Of a stretch of DNA of 64,000 nt, positions 1-11,313 are shown one piece after another. Numbering within the stretch: position 1 is the stretch's first letter; each line of letters starts with the position of its first letter. This DNA comes from Aaosphaeria pasadenensis (lineage: Eukaryota; Ascomycota; Dothideomycetes; Pleosporales): NCBI GenBank assembly GCA_022813625.1, contig JAKLMB010000033.1, positions 1 through 64,000 of the forward strand, read 5' to 3'. The notes under the pieces are model-generated. The model was not told the origin of the DNA, did not search any database, and worked only from the letters and a program-made list of their open reading frames with translations. A program made the position numbers and the translations under genes.

Positions 1-1405
1 TTATACTACTCCTAATACTTTCTAGAATATATTCTAATACTTAGATATAAATAGTATTCCTCTATCTATAATAAATTCAGCTAGCAGCCTATAGCTTGCT
101 CTAAGTGTCTTTATTACTTTATACGCTAGTTCTAATGCTATAATTATCTTATTTATAGGTACAAAATATACATATTTCATGCATTAATTAATAATAACTA
201 GTATGCTGTCGCACTTCCTCCTAGATCCTGGTTCTTTAGATATAGGTAGTTTAATAATAAAGTCTATTATAATACTATACTAGGGTGCTTCTAGTACTAG
301 GTTTAGTTATAGTAGTCTATATGCCTTATATCTTTTAATATTATTCTATTAGTATTTAGGATATTCCTTAACTACTTTCTCTGCTATTTCTTGTAGTTTT
401 AGGATTTTATATAGTTATAAGACTTTATTAATAGTCCCTTATATACCTAGGTAGCTGTATATTTTATCTTTATAAAGGTTTCTTACTACTTCTTTATAAT
501 TTCCTTTGTAGATAGTAATACTTTATACTAATTCCTCTTAAATCTAGTTATATTATAAAGTTCTATCTTCTTTAAGGATAAATATAGCTTCTGTTCTTTC
601 CTTATTATCTTCTAGTATTAGGTTAACTCTTCTGCTGAGCGCGTCTGCTACTCTGTTTAGTCGTCCTGCTTAGTAGATAATTTTAAAGTTATAGTCTGCT
701 ATTATTTCTGCCTATTATATTTATCTTTTATTTAATTCCTTTATTATTATAAAGGCTGCAAGGTTTTTATAGTCTAATAGTACTTTAACTTCTTTTTATG
801 CTCTTATTAGCTGCACTCTCTACGCCTTAAAGTAGTCTATTATTACGAGTAGTTCCTTATTGTAAATGTTGTAATTTTGTTCTTCCTTTAAGAACTTTCT
901 TAAGTAGAAGTATACTAGTCTCTATTTCCCTTTTTTATCTTTTTAGGCTAGTATACCTCCTAGTATAAAGTCTAATATATTAGGTTTAACCCTAGTATCT
1001 TTCTTAGGGTTATATATTTTTAAGATTCCTTTAACCTTAAAGTATTTTTTTTACTTCTTTAAAGGCTTTATCTAGTCCTTTTTCCTATTTATACGTGTTA
1101 TTTTTCTTTATAAGTTTTAATAAAGGTGCTATTACTTCTAAGTAATTCTTTATAAACTGTTAATAGTAATTTATAAATCCTAGGAAGGATTATACTTCTT
1201 TTACTTTTCTTAGGGCTAGCTATTCTAATACTTTATTAACCTTTTCTAGGCTTATTTCTATACTATTAACTCTAATAATAAACCCTAAGTATTTAGTTTT
1301 TTATATATAAAACTTACTCTTCTCTAGCTATATTAGTAGGTAATACTATTGTAGCTTTTATAATACTTTTTTAACATGCTCTATATATTCTTTTAGCGTT
1401 CCTTT

Positions 1406-1432
1406 AGAGTATACTAGTATATTATCTAGGTA
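1406..1432 (-). other. Reverse transcriptase active-site motif, mutated
   Basis: Minus-strand translation gives YLDNILVYS, matching the RT catalytic box YLDDILVYS with the second Asp codon GAT changed to AAT. This single transition would abolish polymerase activity and is the direction expected from RIP. Confidence 0.85.
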
Positions 1433-2746
1433 GGCTGTTATAAATATGTCTAAGTATTTGTGTAATGTGTTATTAATAACTGCTTAGAATGTTGCTAGGG
1501 TGTTTGTTAACCTAAATAGCATTACTATTATTTTATATAGGCTGTAGCATATCTAAAAGGTAGTTTTCTACTTATAACCTTTAGTAATCCTAATTTAGTA
1601 GTATCCCTCTTAGATATTAAACTTTATTATCTACTTAACTCCTTAAAGTCTATCTATTAATTCTTAGATAAGTAGTAGTAGGTATTAATTTTTAATTATT
1701 ATATTATTAAGTTTTCTATAGTTAATATATAGTTATAGTTTCTTATTTTTCTTAGGTATAAAGAGTATTAGTACTACTATAGGGCTTTTACTTTTTTAGA
1801 TAAACTTCCTTTTAAGATTCTTATTTAGGTACTTTTTTAGTTCTTTTTCTTAATCTTATATTAAGGGTAGTATTCTTAGTACTAGTAGTTTTTTATCTAG
1901 TTCTAGATCTATCTTATAATCCTATAGCTATTATTTAAGAAGCTATATTTCTTTACTTTCCTTAAATAGATTCCTAAATATTTTATATTCCTAGGGTATC
2001 TCTATAGTTTCTATTTTAGACTTTTCTAAAGTTTTATAGATTTAGATAACTTCTACTTTTAAGAGTCTTTTCTTATAGATTCTTATAATCTTATAAGTAG
2101 ATATCTTACTAATCTAACTAATTAATAGTAAGCTTTAAACTATAGGTTCCTTTTATATACTAGTAACCTTTCTTATAGGCCTTTAGCTATATACTATTTT
2201 CTTTATCTAATCTATAGATAGGTTAAATTCTTTTAACTAGTTATAGCCTAGGAATATATTAGTACCTTCTAGGTATATAATTCCTAGTAAAATTCTTTTC
2301 TTATTATTTTTAACTTATAATATTATTAGTATAGTTTTTATATTAATTAATCTATTTCTATAGCTAATATCTAAGCTATTTATAAGTATAACTCTTATTA
2401 GTATTTTCTTAACTTTAAACTTAAGTTCTAACCTTTTTATATACTTTAGTAATATAAGGGTTTTTATAGCTCTACTATCTAGTAGTACCTATATTTTCTA
2501 GTTATTAATTTTAGTATCTATTATATATTCTTTCTTATTATTATAGATGCTTTTTATTCTAACTATCTTATTATTAAGATTAAGGATCTACTAGTTAGTT
2601 CTTAGGGATAATCTAAAGAGTAATATAAAGTAGTTATAAGGTAAGAATAATAATAGCAGTAGAATAGTAGAGTATATTATTTAATACTAACTTAGGTTAA
2701 ATATAGAAGACTATAGGAGTATTCTAAGTTCTCTATATAATTCCTA

Positions 2747-2778
2747 TCCTTACTTCCTTACTAGTAAGGGAGTAAGGA
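2747..2778. repeat. 32-bp imperfect palindrome inside the relic
   Basis: The sequence is an inverted repeat centred on ACTAGT with arms TCCTTACTTCCTTACT and AGTAAGGGAGTAAGGA, one mismatched pair. It sits in the AT-rich relic, possibly in an LTR. It is followed by further TAAGGA/TCCTTA words up to about 2822. Confidence 0.6.
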
Positions 2779-3540
2779 TATTATATATTAGTAATCCTTA
2801 CTATTAACTAAGTAAGGAGGTTATGTAGGTTATATAACCTTACCCCTTATAAGTGCTTAGCTATCTAGTGTCCTTGTTGTTGCTATACTAAACCATTAGG
2901 TGTTATTTCTTGGATTATAACAATACCTTACTTATAGTTACCTCTTATATTACTAGTACTTAGCTAAGTTACTAGGAACCCTCTTATAACTATTCTATAA
3001 GTCCTATAAATAGTCTAACCTATTTCTAGATAGATTCTAGGTAGTATCTAGTAGGAAGGTTAAGATAGATTATAATAATAAATTAAAAAATTAGCTAGTT
3101 ATAATTAAAGTACTAAAGTTAAATTAAAAATAATAAGCTACTAAGCTATCTAAAGTAAGAAAAAAATATCTTTATATAGTAAAATAAGTAGCTATTATAT
3201 AGGCTATTTACTAGATAGTAGTATAAAAGCTATATCCTTTATCTAATCTAGTAGTAAAAGCTATATTATCTAATATTAATACTTTATTATCTAATAGTAA
3301 TTAATTATAGTAATTAACTATTATAATAGGTAGAGCTAACCTTAGATTATTTATAGTAGTAGATATATAAGAGTATTATATAATAATAAGATTAGTAGGG
3401 CCTTTCCTGCTATAACTATATATTCCTACTAGCTGGTCCTTTTTATATTAGGTTAGGTATAGATACTTACTTAATTAAATTTACAAAACTTTCTAGGTAC
3501 ATTCTTTAAGGGCTATAAATTAATTACTTATTACCCCTAA

Positions 3541-4150
3541 TTATAACTGTTATTTAGGATAATTTCAAGTTTATTAAGAAACACCAAAGAAATTTGTCAA
3601 GAAGATGAGCAGGGAGATCGAGCGCATTAGCAAAGAATGGAGGAAGAGCCGATTGACAGCAGAAAATGTAAGGTAGTGACTTGTTATTGCTACTCGTGTG
3701 ATCGTCATCGCGGAGTTGTAGTCCGGAGATACTCTTTACAGGTACATGCAGAGATCTACATGGGCGAGTCCGATTCCACCGAGATTTTCTTTCCTTTGAT
3801 GAACTCCGTTTCGGTCGCTCCATTGAACAAAGATGTCCTGGCATATCGCAGGATAAGTACACTAGTAAACCCCGGGAGATCCAATGCTCTATGTAGAGAG
3901 ATATGCTCGGACAGTGTCACCTGTTACTACGACTTGAGTAATGCGTATACACCGGTGACTCCTGTATCAAACTGTGCATTCTGCAAGGTGTTCTTCCAGT
4001 GAAAATATAAAAACAAGCCTAGGGTATACCTTCGAGAACCGCACCCAACCTACTACTATTGTTCAATCTTTCCAATAGTGTCTACATATTCGCTCTTTAC
4101 AGACTACACGATCGTTATACAATTTATCAAGAAACCTTCTACCAACAGCT
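3541..4150. other. Boundary between RIP relic and normal-composition DNA
   Basis: Base composition changes abruptly near 3545. A 121-codon open frame (3637-4002, +) has no signal peptide and no recognisable domain; I do not call it. The last 150 bases are the likely promoter and 5' UTR of the small secreted protein gene that follows. Confidence 0.5.
4006..4013 (+). promoter_or_regulatory. TATA-box-like element
   Basis: TATAAAAA lies 138 nt before the ATG of the small secreted protein gene at 4151, a normal distance for a fungal core promoter with a UTR of about 100 nt. Positional inference only. Confidence 0.35.
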
Positions 4151-4555
4151 ATGCAATTACTCAGGGCCTCTCTTTTTTCCCTTTTTGCGACTGCTACTCT
4201 CGCTGCAGTAATCAATACCTCCAACATCCAAGTTGCTCCACCTTCTGCAGGCACTCCTGGTACCCCACAAGAGGACAATAGTCGCAAAGAGCTCGAAGCC
4301 AGAGCCATAACCAACCCGCTCAGGAGGTACACAATGATATGCCCAGGGACAGATGGGTATGTCGATTTGTACCCAAACAACCTGAATTACCCGAGGTACA
4401 AGTGCACAGATCACCTGAGGTGCAGTACCATCGATGGTCAACTTAAAATTGATGGAATGATAAACAACCACGAACAAATCATAGGGTTGGAGAAATGTAA
4501 AGAGCTAAAATGTCGTTGTAAAGGGAAGAAGGATTATAACTTTTCTGGGAAATAA
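4151..4555 (+). CDS. Small secreted cysteine-containing protein (effector-like), unknown function
   Basis: This 134-residue single-exon protein begins with a clear signal peptide (MQLLRASLFSLFATATLAAV, cleavage expected near residue 18-20). A Pro/Ser/Gly linker with many charged residues follows to about residue 52. The C-terminal part carries all six cysteines (MIC, YKC, LRC, EKC, LKC, RC), an even number suggesting three disulfides. It ends basic (KCRCKGKKD). No known domain is recognised. Small size, signal peptide and even cysteines are the usual criteria for a fungal candidate effector or secreted antimicrobial-type peptide, but neither role can be shown from sequence. It lies beside a RIP-damaged transposon and an AA9 LPMO, a typical accessory setting. 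A TATA-like element is 138 nt upstream. Confidence 0.7.
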   Translation: MQLLRASLFSLFATATLAAVINTSNIQVAPPSAGTPGTPQEDNSRKELEARAITNPLRRYTMICPGTDGYVDLYPNNLNYPRYKCTDHLRCSTIDGQLKIDGMINNHEQIIGLEKCKELKCRCKGKKDYNFSGK

Positions 4556-4863
4556 GTAGAATTACTTGTTATATTGAAGCTTTCAATTTCCTAGCAAAGC
4601 AACAAACAAGCATGTCCTACTTGAAGTATTAAGCTTCTTACACTCATTATCTTATTAGGCTATATGAAGAAACAGGTATAAATTCAATATATTCAGTAAT
4701 AAAGCTGCAAGAGCAAAATCTTGACTGCAACAGCGAGGTAGCATTGCATATAGGGATATAGTAGGACCTACTACATTTAAAAGATCTCCAAAGTCGAAAT
4801 CAGATTGATGGACCGAACTAGCTTTTCCGCCACCGTGTAGTGTCTATCACGCTTCATTTAGCA

Positions 4864-5781
4864 ATGAAATACGCTATTATCCTCCTAGTTGCTCTGGTCT
4901 TTCGCCAGTCCCAGGCACACTATCTCACAGGTCGCTTGATATTTGACAACTACTGGACTGATACTTGGGAATATGTTCGCAAGATTAGCCCCTATGATGG
5001 ACCCTTGAGCGATCCAAACCTCGCCTTGGTGTATCCCAATACTGATCCCGCCTCCCTCGATTTGCGCTGTGGTCGCAACGCTACCATAAACTGGTCTACA
5101 ACAAAAACAGCAGTGTTGAAGGCAGGCGACAAGGTTGGATTTGGAGCTGGAGCCCCAACAATAAGTTTGGATAAAATTGCACGCATCTATCACCCTGGAT
5201 TTGGCTCGGTGTGGATGTCAAAGTCCCCCCATGATGATGTCGACAGATACGAAGGAGATGGAGATTGGTTCAAGATATTGCAAATCGTAGGGCGCACAGA
5301 GCAGTCGCTTGACTTCGAGGATCCAGGAAATAAAAACCTATACGACAGATACAAGGCAATGTGGGGAACATTCAATGTCCAGAGTGTAAGTTCTGTCACC
5401 ACTTCATTACTACGCTAGGGCCTTTTGATGCTGACGCTTACAGTGGAACTTCACCATACCTGCAACGACACCACCTGGGAAGTATTTGCTTCGCTTTGAA
5501 CACGTCTTCCCGAATACATATGATAGCCAATTTTATGTGAATTGCGCTCATATAGAAGTCGTTAATCCTGGCATCGTCGGGACTCCCAGCCCTCTAGTCA
5601 AGATCCCGGGGATCTATGAGCGGGGTCAGCCCGGTACGTACTCAAGGGCGTAAAGAAACATTAACAGACGCTTATTTCTTGCCTAGACGTTTATTTTGAT
5701 CATTATAATTCGTCTTTCATCGAACATCCTGAAGATATATCTTGGTTCATTCCCCCTCAGCCAAATGTTTGGAAGGGTTGA
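4864..5781 (+). CDS. AA9 (former GH61) lytic polysaccharide monooxygenase, secreted
   Basis: Exons 4864-5385, 5444-5633 and 5687-5781. Copper-dependent oxidative cleavage of cellulose or related glucans outside the cell. I chose the ATG at 4864, not the in-frame one at 4840, because the signal peptide then ends in QSQA and leaves His19 as the mature N-terminus, which the copper histidine brace requires. Other AA9 hallmarks are DLRCGRNA, YHPGFGSVWMSKSP (second brace His), GDWFKI, WNFTIPATTPPGKYLLRFEH, the axial Tyr in QFYVNCAHIEV, and the C-terminal PLVKIPGIYERGQP. Both introns are short GT-AG. The second intron starts with GTACGT. No carbohydrate-binding module or GPI signal follows; the protein stops soon after the catalytic domain. 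The YHPG motif replaces the commoner SHxGP, so this is a divergent member and substrate is uncertain. Confidence 0.9.
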
Positions 5782-6910
5782 CTGAGAACGATGTTTGATA
5801 AATATTATCACGGAAAGATTCCCACTATGAAGTCTGGCTCAAATTTTGCGATAACTGTTTCTCTGGTAAAGGATTTAGCAATTTTCTTGTTGCCATGAAT
5901 AATCTTGTTGAGGACAGTGTGTATTGTTGAAGCGTTCCTCTTCAAGACACCAAAGCTTTTGACTAGAAATGATCTGGGGCATGGAAATAACATGCAAATT
6001 TATGCTTTCGTCGAATATTAGTGAATGACCCACAGTGAATGCTCTATGAAGCCATATGACACGTAGATTGCTCTGCTAGCTGCAGGGCCAGTCGATGAAA
6101 CATGACCACTCATAGATGCAGTTGTTACGATTCTTTAATATACGGGTAAAATGTGTCAAAGCAGGATCGGATTTTCACGCAGCTATTAGGACATGTGGGC
6201 GGATGAATTGATTCTATCCTAGAATTGGGGAAGGGAAGAAAGCGGTTGCATAAGGTTTGTTGTGTTTAGCTTTGGGTTTCCTCATAGATGTACATATAGG
6301 CATGTTTGACTGCGTAAGCTCACGATGATATAATCCTAGAATATCTAAATTATCCCACCCAATTAAAATTGTTTTTAAGAATCACCATATGTGAAAGCCA
6401 TCCACACGTATCAGACGCGTACACTGCATGTAGAGTGAGAGCGACGGTTATGCCCACAGGAGACAAAATATTGATGATAATTTTGACACCACCAGATAAG
6501 TAAGAAATCATAAGGATATAGAAAAATTTCCATCCTATCTGAAAATTTCTGCTTTATTGAATGGTTGAATCATTTTGTTGTCAGAAGACGTTGTCTAAAA
6601 AATCGAAGATGCGGTCAAGTCGTTGTTTGCGATTGATCTCTGTGCACGACATACTAGATTGAGGAGATAGTGTTTCTTCATTAGCTGAGACGAACTCGAA
6701 AATACAGCAGCAACGTGCCCTGAGGCTATTCCAAGATGTTTCTGATAAAGGATAACACTGTTCAGCAATTCGAAGAACAGAGAGTCATTGTTCCTCTTGC
6801 GCAAGAGCTGCTACACAAATCTAATGATGCACAAGTACCCCGAGGGAGCCAGAGATTCAACGGTTACAATCCGAAAATTACACCAATACCCAAGTCGTCA
6901 TTGAGTCTTC
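5782..6910. other. Intergenic, no gene seen
   Basis: AT-moderate spacer between the LPMO and the convergent permease gene. Short open frames here are without domain or codon signal. Confidence 0.6.
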
Positions 6911-8730
6911 TCAATGCTCTGTTTGCTTCCCTTGCGCTTCGGCGATCAGATCTGGCGCGACGTCTTTATGCGCCGACCCCTTCAGATCGTGCTCACCCAT
7001 TTCGCCATCCCATCCATGTGCCACCAGGTAGGCACGGAATCTTTCATCTTCCAGCCTCAAATCATCGCCCTTAAGGTCGCGGACAAAGAATCTCGTGACT
7101 AGCATACCGGCGATACCACATATTGCGGCAATGATAAAGGTCCATCGTTTTCCGAGATGATTCTGGATTGGGGTGAAAGCTTCTGTACCAAGGGCAGCGC
7201 CGACTTTCCCGATTGCAGCAGAAAAGCCATAGCAGGTCCCACGAACTGCAGTTGCGTATGACTCGCTGCTAATGAGGCCCAACATATCGCCAGGCCCCAA
7301 GTTGCCTGAAGACTGCATCAAGCCGTAGAATACAACGAATAGGGGGATGATCCTAGTAATTTGGTCGTACGCACAACCAATTATGAGACCAAAAACGAGA
7401 TAGCCGCTAAAGCCAACCATCATTGTGCTTCGGCGGCCTATCTTATTACAAAGATAGGCACCAATGAACACACCAGGCAGGGCAATTGTACCGAGAAGAA
7501 GCTGGTATTCAGCAGTCTTCACAATGTTGGAACCTTTCACAACGCTGGAAATGATCGTGCCCTGTAAGTTTCTCACGTCAGCTACTGAAGATATGCTAGT
7601 CCTTATACTTCGGCGATCGAACAAGCTGAGTAACTTAAGTTGATCTGCGGGAGAGATTCAATGAACTTACGGAAAAAACCCCATTGGGGAAAGTAATCTA
7701 GATTTTCGTTAAGATTTGAATGAGAGTAATTGCGATGGTGGCCACTTACAAAGTCATACAGAAACCACGCCCCAGCAGTTCCGATCAGATCCTTCCAGTA
7801 ATATCGAAGAACCAAAAGATAAGGTACTCTCTTTTTGATAGCACCGCGCCTGTAGAGTTTTGAGTTGAGCATTTTCATCCGGAAGTAAAAGACAGCAAGC
7901 GGGATGATACAGCCAATACCGAAACATACGCGCCACACGGTCGATAAGTGGTTGACGCCAGCTGCAGAAATGACAATGAGGAAGATGATCACTGCGAGTG
8001 GTCCTCCAAATGAAAGGGGTAGATTGGTGACGAGAACGAATATCGGTCCACGGTTCTTCAAAGTTCTCTCGTTTGCTGACTCGCTCGCGCTGGTCGAGGC
8101 AGCTGGATATTCACCCCCCGCCCCAAAACCAACAATCCCACGGGCTATGGTCAGCATCCAGAACATGCCCATTGTGGTAGTTCCATGAGCAGCAGTGGCG
8201 AGAATTCCACCAACCACAACCATTAACGTGGTGAGGATGATGGCGAATTTGCGTCCAAGATAGTCACAGGTAAGGCCGACGACTACCTGGCCAAGTACCT
8301 CGCCTACGAGTAGAGCATTGGAGACTCGAGTTTTGACCGCGGCAGTGTACACCTTGGGATACTTCTTCGTGAACAGCACATTCAACATCGTCCTGTGAGC
8401 CGTCAATACATATAGAGAGCACATATCGTTTTTGCTAGTAAACCTTACATGAGATTGTTTTGATATCTGATGGGCGATGAGCATATTGCGTTTCCGTCAT
8501 AATTAGGTCATGACATACCCGTCTGAGGCTAGGCCAGCGCCAGCTGCGATAATAGTGAACAAATCTGAAATCCTTTGCCGTCTCGTGAGAGCCTGTGTTT
8601 GCGACGAAGCTAGATCCTCAGAGGCCACTGACTCTACGACGGCATTTGAGGTCTTGCTGGTACCTTTGTGCTCGTCAAGGGAGGAGGTGGTGTTCACCTC
8701 GAGACTATCAACGGGTGTTGAATTCGCCAT
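6911..8730 (-). CDS. Git1-like MFS permease (phosphate:H+ symporter family; glycerophosphodiester or phosphate uptake)
   Basis: Minus-strand exons 8519-8730, 8449-8466, 7750-8392, 7671-7697 and 6911-7561 give 516 residues. Plasma-membrane transporter with about 12 TM segments. Family marks are DYLGRKFAII after TM2, the GxGxGGEYPAAS motif (IVGFGAGGEYPAAS), YDFITFPNGVFS before the second half, CNKIGRRSTMM, and SSGNLGPGDMLGLISSESY, which is typical of yeast Git1 glycerophosphoinositol permease and relatives. The C-terminal FRAYLVAHGWDGEMGE stretch also fits that group. Start chosen at MANSTPVDS; an upstream in-frame ATG at 8820 exists. Two exons are very small (18 and 27 nt), yet both restore conserved residues (QNNLM and ITFPNGVFS), so the model is solid. 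Substrate choice between glycerophosphodiesters and phosphate is inference. Confidence 0.87.
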
Positions 8731-11313
8731 TGGAGTCACAGTGAGAGCACAGTTGAACAGTTGGTAGTTTTCGAGATGACTGACGTAAGTTCGATGAACT
8801 GGAATGAGGAAATCAGTCAAGTACCCAGGCTCTTGAAATGGGAGTGCTTAGGGACTCTTGCACGAAGGATGGCGACGGGGTCTTTATAGTAGAAGAGCGG
8901 CAACAGAGTGACGCGCACTCGTATCACGATGTATACTTGATGGTCAACGTCCTAGTTTATGACTTCTTCCCTCCGTTTTTTTACCATCCTGATGAGAGCG
9001 CATGCCTTCTTCGTAGCATCTGATTCGTAGGATAATCAGAACTCTCAGTTGTACATTCTGAGCGCTATCTCGTGCACGTGGATTCAAATACCGCATGAAG
9101 AGAAGATACAGTGCCACAGCTTGGAGAAGCATTAGCTAGGGCCGTATAGGCCCCTGCGTCGAGGCTTGAACAGGTGGATCAAAGCCCTAAGCGCGGATCT
9201 GAAAGCGTCTGTTTCACAGTCTAGTATCTTTTATATGGAAGCACCCCGTTTTCTTTCCAGTATTGCAGTCTTGACTAGAAGCCACGGTGACCGTCTTGTT
9301 TGATTACAACGATGAGTATTGTCCTTGGCTAACAGCCCTGTTATGCTTCCTATGTTCCGATATGAGGACGACGACCAAGTTGTTCTTGATTATGAAGGAT
9401 ATTTGTGTGCTCGCCCTAGCAGACACGGAAATGGCGAAATCATCGTCCACTACGCAGAAATTAGGTTAGATGTATCATTTGAAATATCATAGGAAGTCGG
9501 CATCGGCAATAACCACCTAGATCCAAGTCGATTCGGAAATAAGTCTCAAGGAACGTTGCCCAACTTGTGAAATAGAGTCCACGTGGGCGGCATAGTAGGC
9601 TTTCGGAAGGGGAGAGCTCGCGCGACCACGACCCGACTACGGATTGCACGGCACGCCACCAGTACCCTAGTTGTCTTGACAAGTATGAATACGAAAGCTT
9701 GCGCAAGCTTGCGAAAGCTTGAGCGGAAAAAGCGAACTTGGCCCGTTGCAATGGTAAACCTAATTTGTGTTCCCAACGCAACGATGTGAGTAATTGCACA
9801 GCTATGAGAGCAGATCGTAGAGAAGGTTGGCTGGTGTTGCAATATTGTAAGCGTACGATGGGCTGAGTCGACCCACACCACACACACTTACTGTGTACAT
9901 ATACACATACTACCTCGTAAACGGATTGCACATAAGAAAAAACTTTGTATCGCAGATGTGTCGTTCGTGCGATCAATGCCCTTTCCAGGGCCCTTCTCGC
10001 CTATTGTGCCGTCACCGATGATGTATCATTGCACATGGACTGATATCACTTTCTTTACGGGCTCGGTACCTGGAGAGGAATCTGCTTGATAGTATAGTCA
10101 TTCCTCACTTAATCGCATCCAAAGATCCACTTCCATTAAATGACTACTGTTAGCAATTGAAGCGAACATGGTCAGAAGATCGTAGGCTGGTCAAGGGAAT
10201 CAGTGTCAATTATAACTTTTCTGTTACCGAAAGACTACGGCAGTCTTTAAGCCTCTAAGGAAACTCAACGAAATTCCAGAGAAACCAAATACCACTACAA
10301 TGAAATTCCAACCAGGGGCGCTATCAATACAGCCATGAACATGGGCCGGGTAATAGTTACAGATAGATGGAATCATCATTGCTTTTCAAACTGCAGTATT
10401 GTTCAAAGTTGGCAAAGAGCGTTAATAATTGTCAATTGTCTATAAAAAGATGATGCAAGGATTGGACTACACAGATTTCAGATCTAATGACTACGACCAT
10501 AACCGTTGGGATACTGTCTTTTGGACTGTTGGTAAGCCAATGTCGATGGATCAGTATCCTCACAGCTTGATACAATTGCTTCAATACCGTGTTCGTGGAG
10601 ATTCATCAATTCCTTCTCTTAACCCCCCCCCCCCCCCCCCACTTTCCTTTCCCTCTGGTTATACTAGGTGATCTTTAGCACTTATTCCGTCAATCATGAG
10701 TGCCCTAATCCCCGAAAGTAGATAGGCAGAAAATTGCCCAGAACTGCCCAGAATTGCGCAGAAGTAAACCAAATAGTGCTGATAGGTGTTCGACCTAAAA
10801 TAATCTCTGAAAGACCCATGTAGGGATGGCCAAACTATGCATGCAGCCTCTTGGCAAGGTACCGCCATTATTGACGCAAGATCAGATGAGGTTCAGGTCG
10901 ATTGGCGTTGACTCGGTCGCTGTAGGCTGAAAGGAGATGGAATACAGGGTATGCGAGGGATTTGGGCGAGCACACACAACAGTGGCTAGCATACAGGTCA
11001 TAAAGTTGTAGTCGAACCGTGGGTTGTGACTTGAAGACATAACAGTATTCTCTCCTTGATGTCATATTATGGATATCTTTTGCAAACTCGATGAAGTTAC
11101 ACCACCTTGCGACCGCACCAAGATAGATGACGAAAGTCCACAGGTCACCGAGGCAAACGCAAACGCAAATATAGGCCGGAAGGAGGGCCAGAGCAGGGTC
11201 GATATATTCTTGGGTGCTGGGCTGATCGCCACGTTCTGGTCCTGAAAATCGGCGATCAAGAAGGCGCCAGATAGGACTAGTATTAGGGTGAGATTGGTGG
11301 TTTTGGCTGTACG
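8731..11313. other. Long intergenic region, no convincing gene
   Basis: About 2.6 kb with several overlapping open frames on both strands (for example 9461-9976 and 10868-11317, minus) that lack domains, signal peptides or consistent intron structure. It contains the C18 homopolymer at 10623-10640 and short tandem words: AAGCTTGCG-type repeats near 9695-9720 and GCCCAGAAYT-type repeats near 10735-10760. Confidence 0.5.
10623..10640. repeat. C18 homopolymer
   Basis: Eighteen consecutive C residues. Length may vary between isolates or be inaccurate through sequencing slippage. It lies in a non-coding interval. Confidence 0.9.

Larger units (their letters stand above)
1..3540 (-). mobile_element. 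RIP-degraded Ty3/gypsy LTR retrotransposon relic
   Basis: This stretch is extremely AT-rich, nearly free of CpG and has no long open frame, unlike the sequence after about 3545. On the minus strand, pol motifs appear in the order RT, RNase H, integrase, running towards position 1. The RT box reads YLDNILVYS (1406-1432), one G-to-A change from the canonical YLDD. RNase H shows LLDYKNLAAFI around 748-780. The integrase core shows DFIIKLPISKEPGSRRK followed by CDSILVI (about 190-264), with a stop just after it. This order and these motifs are those of Ty3/gypsy elements. The excess of TA and the G-to-A type damage are what fungal RIP produces. The 3' end of the element lies outside the window. 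LTR boundaries could not be fixed; the part from 2690 to 3540 may hold the gag/LTR end or other degraded repeats. Non-functional. Confidence 0.88.

Noticed and set aside
3637..4002. 121-codon frame with several Cys next to the transposon border
   Set aside because: No signal peptide, domain or splice structure, and partly overlapped by another frame; could be chance.
9461..9976. Long minus-strand frames in the 8.7-11.3 kb spacer
   Set aside because: Two overlapping frames of similar length on the same strand with repeat-derived residues and no domain.
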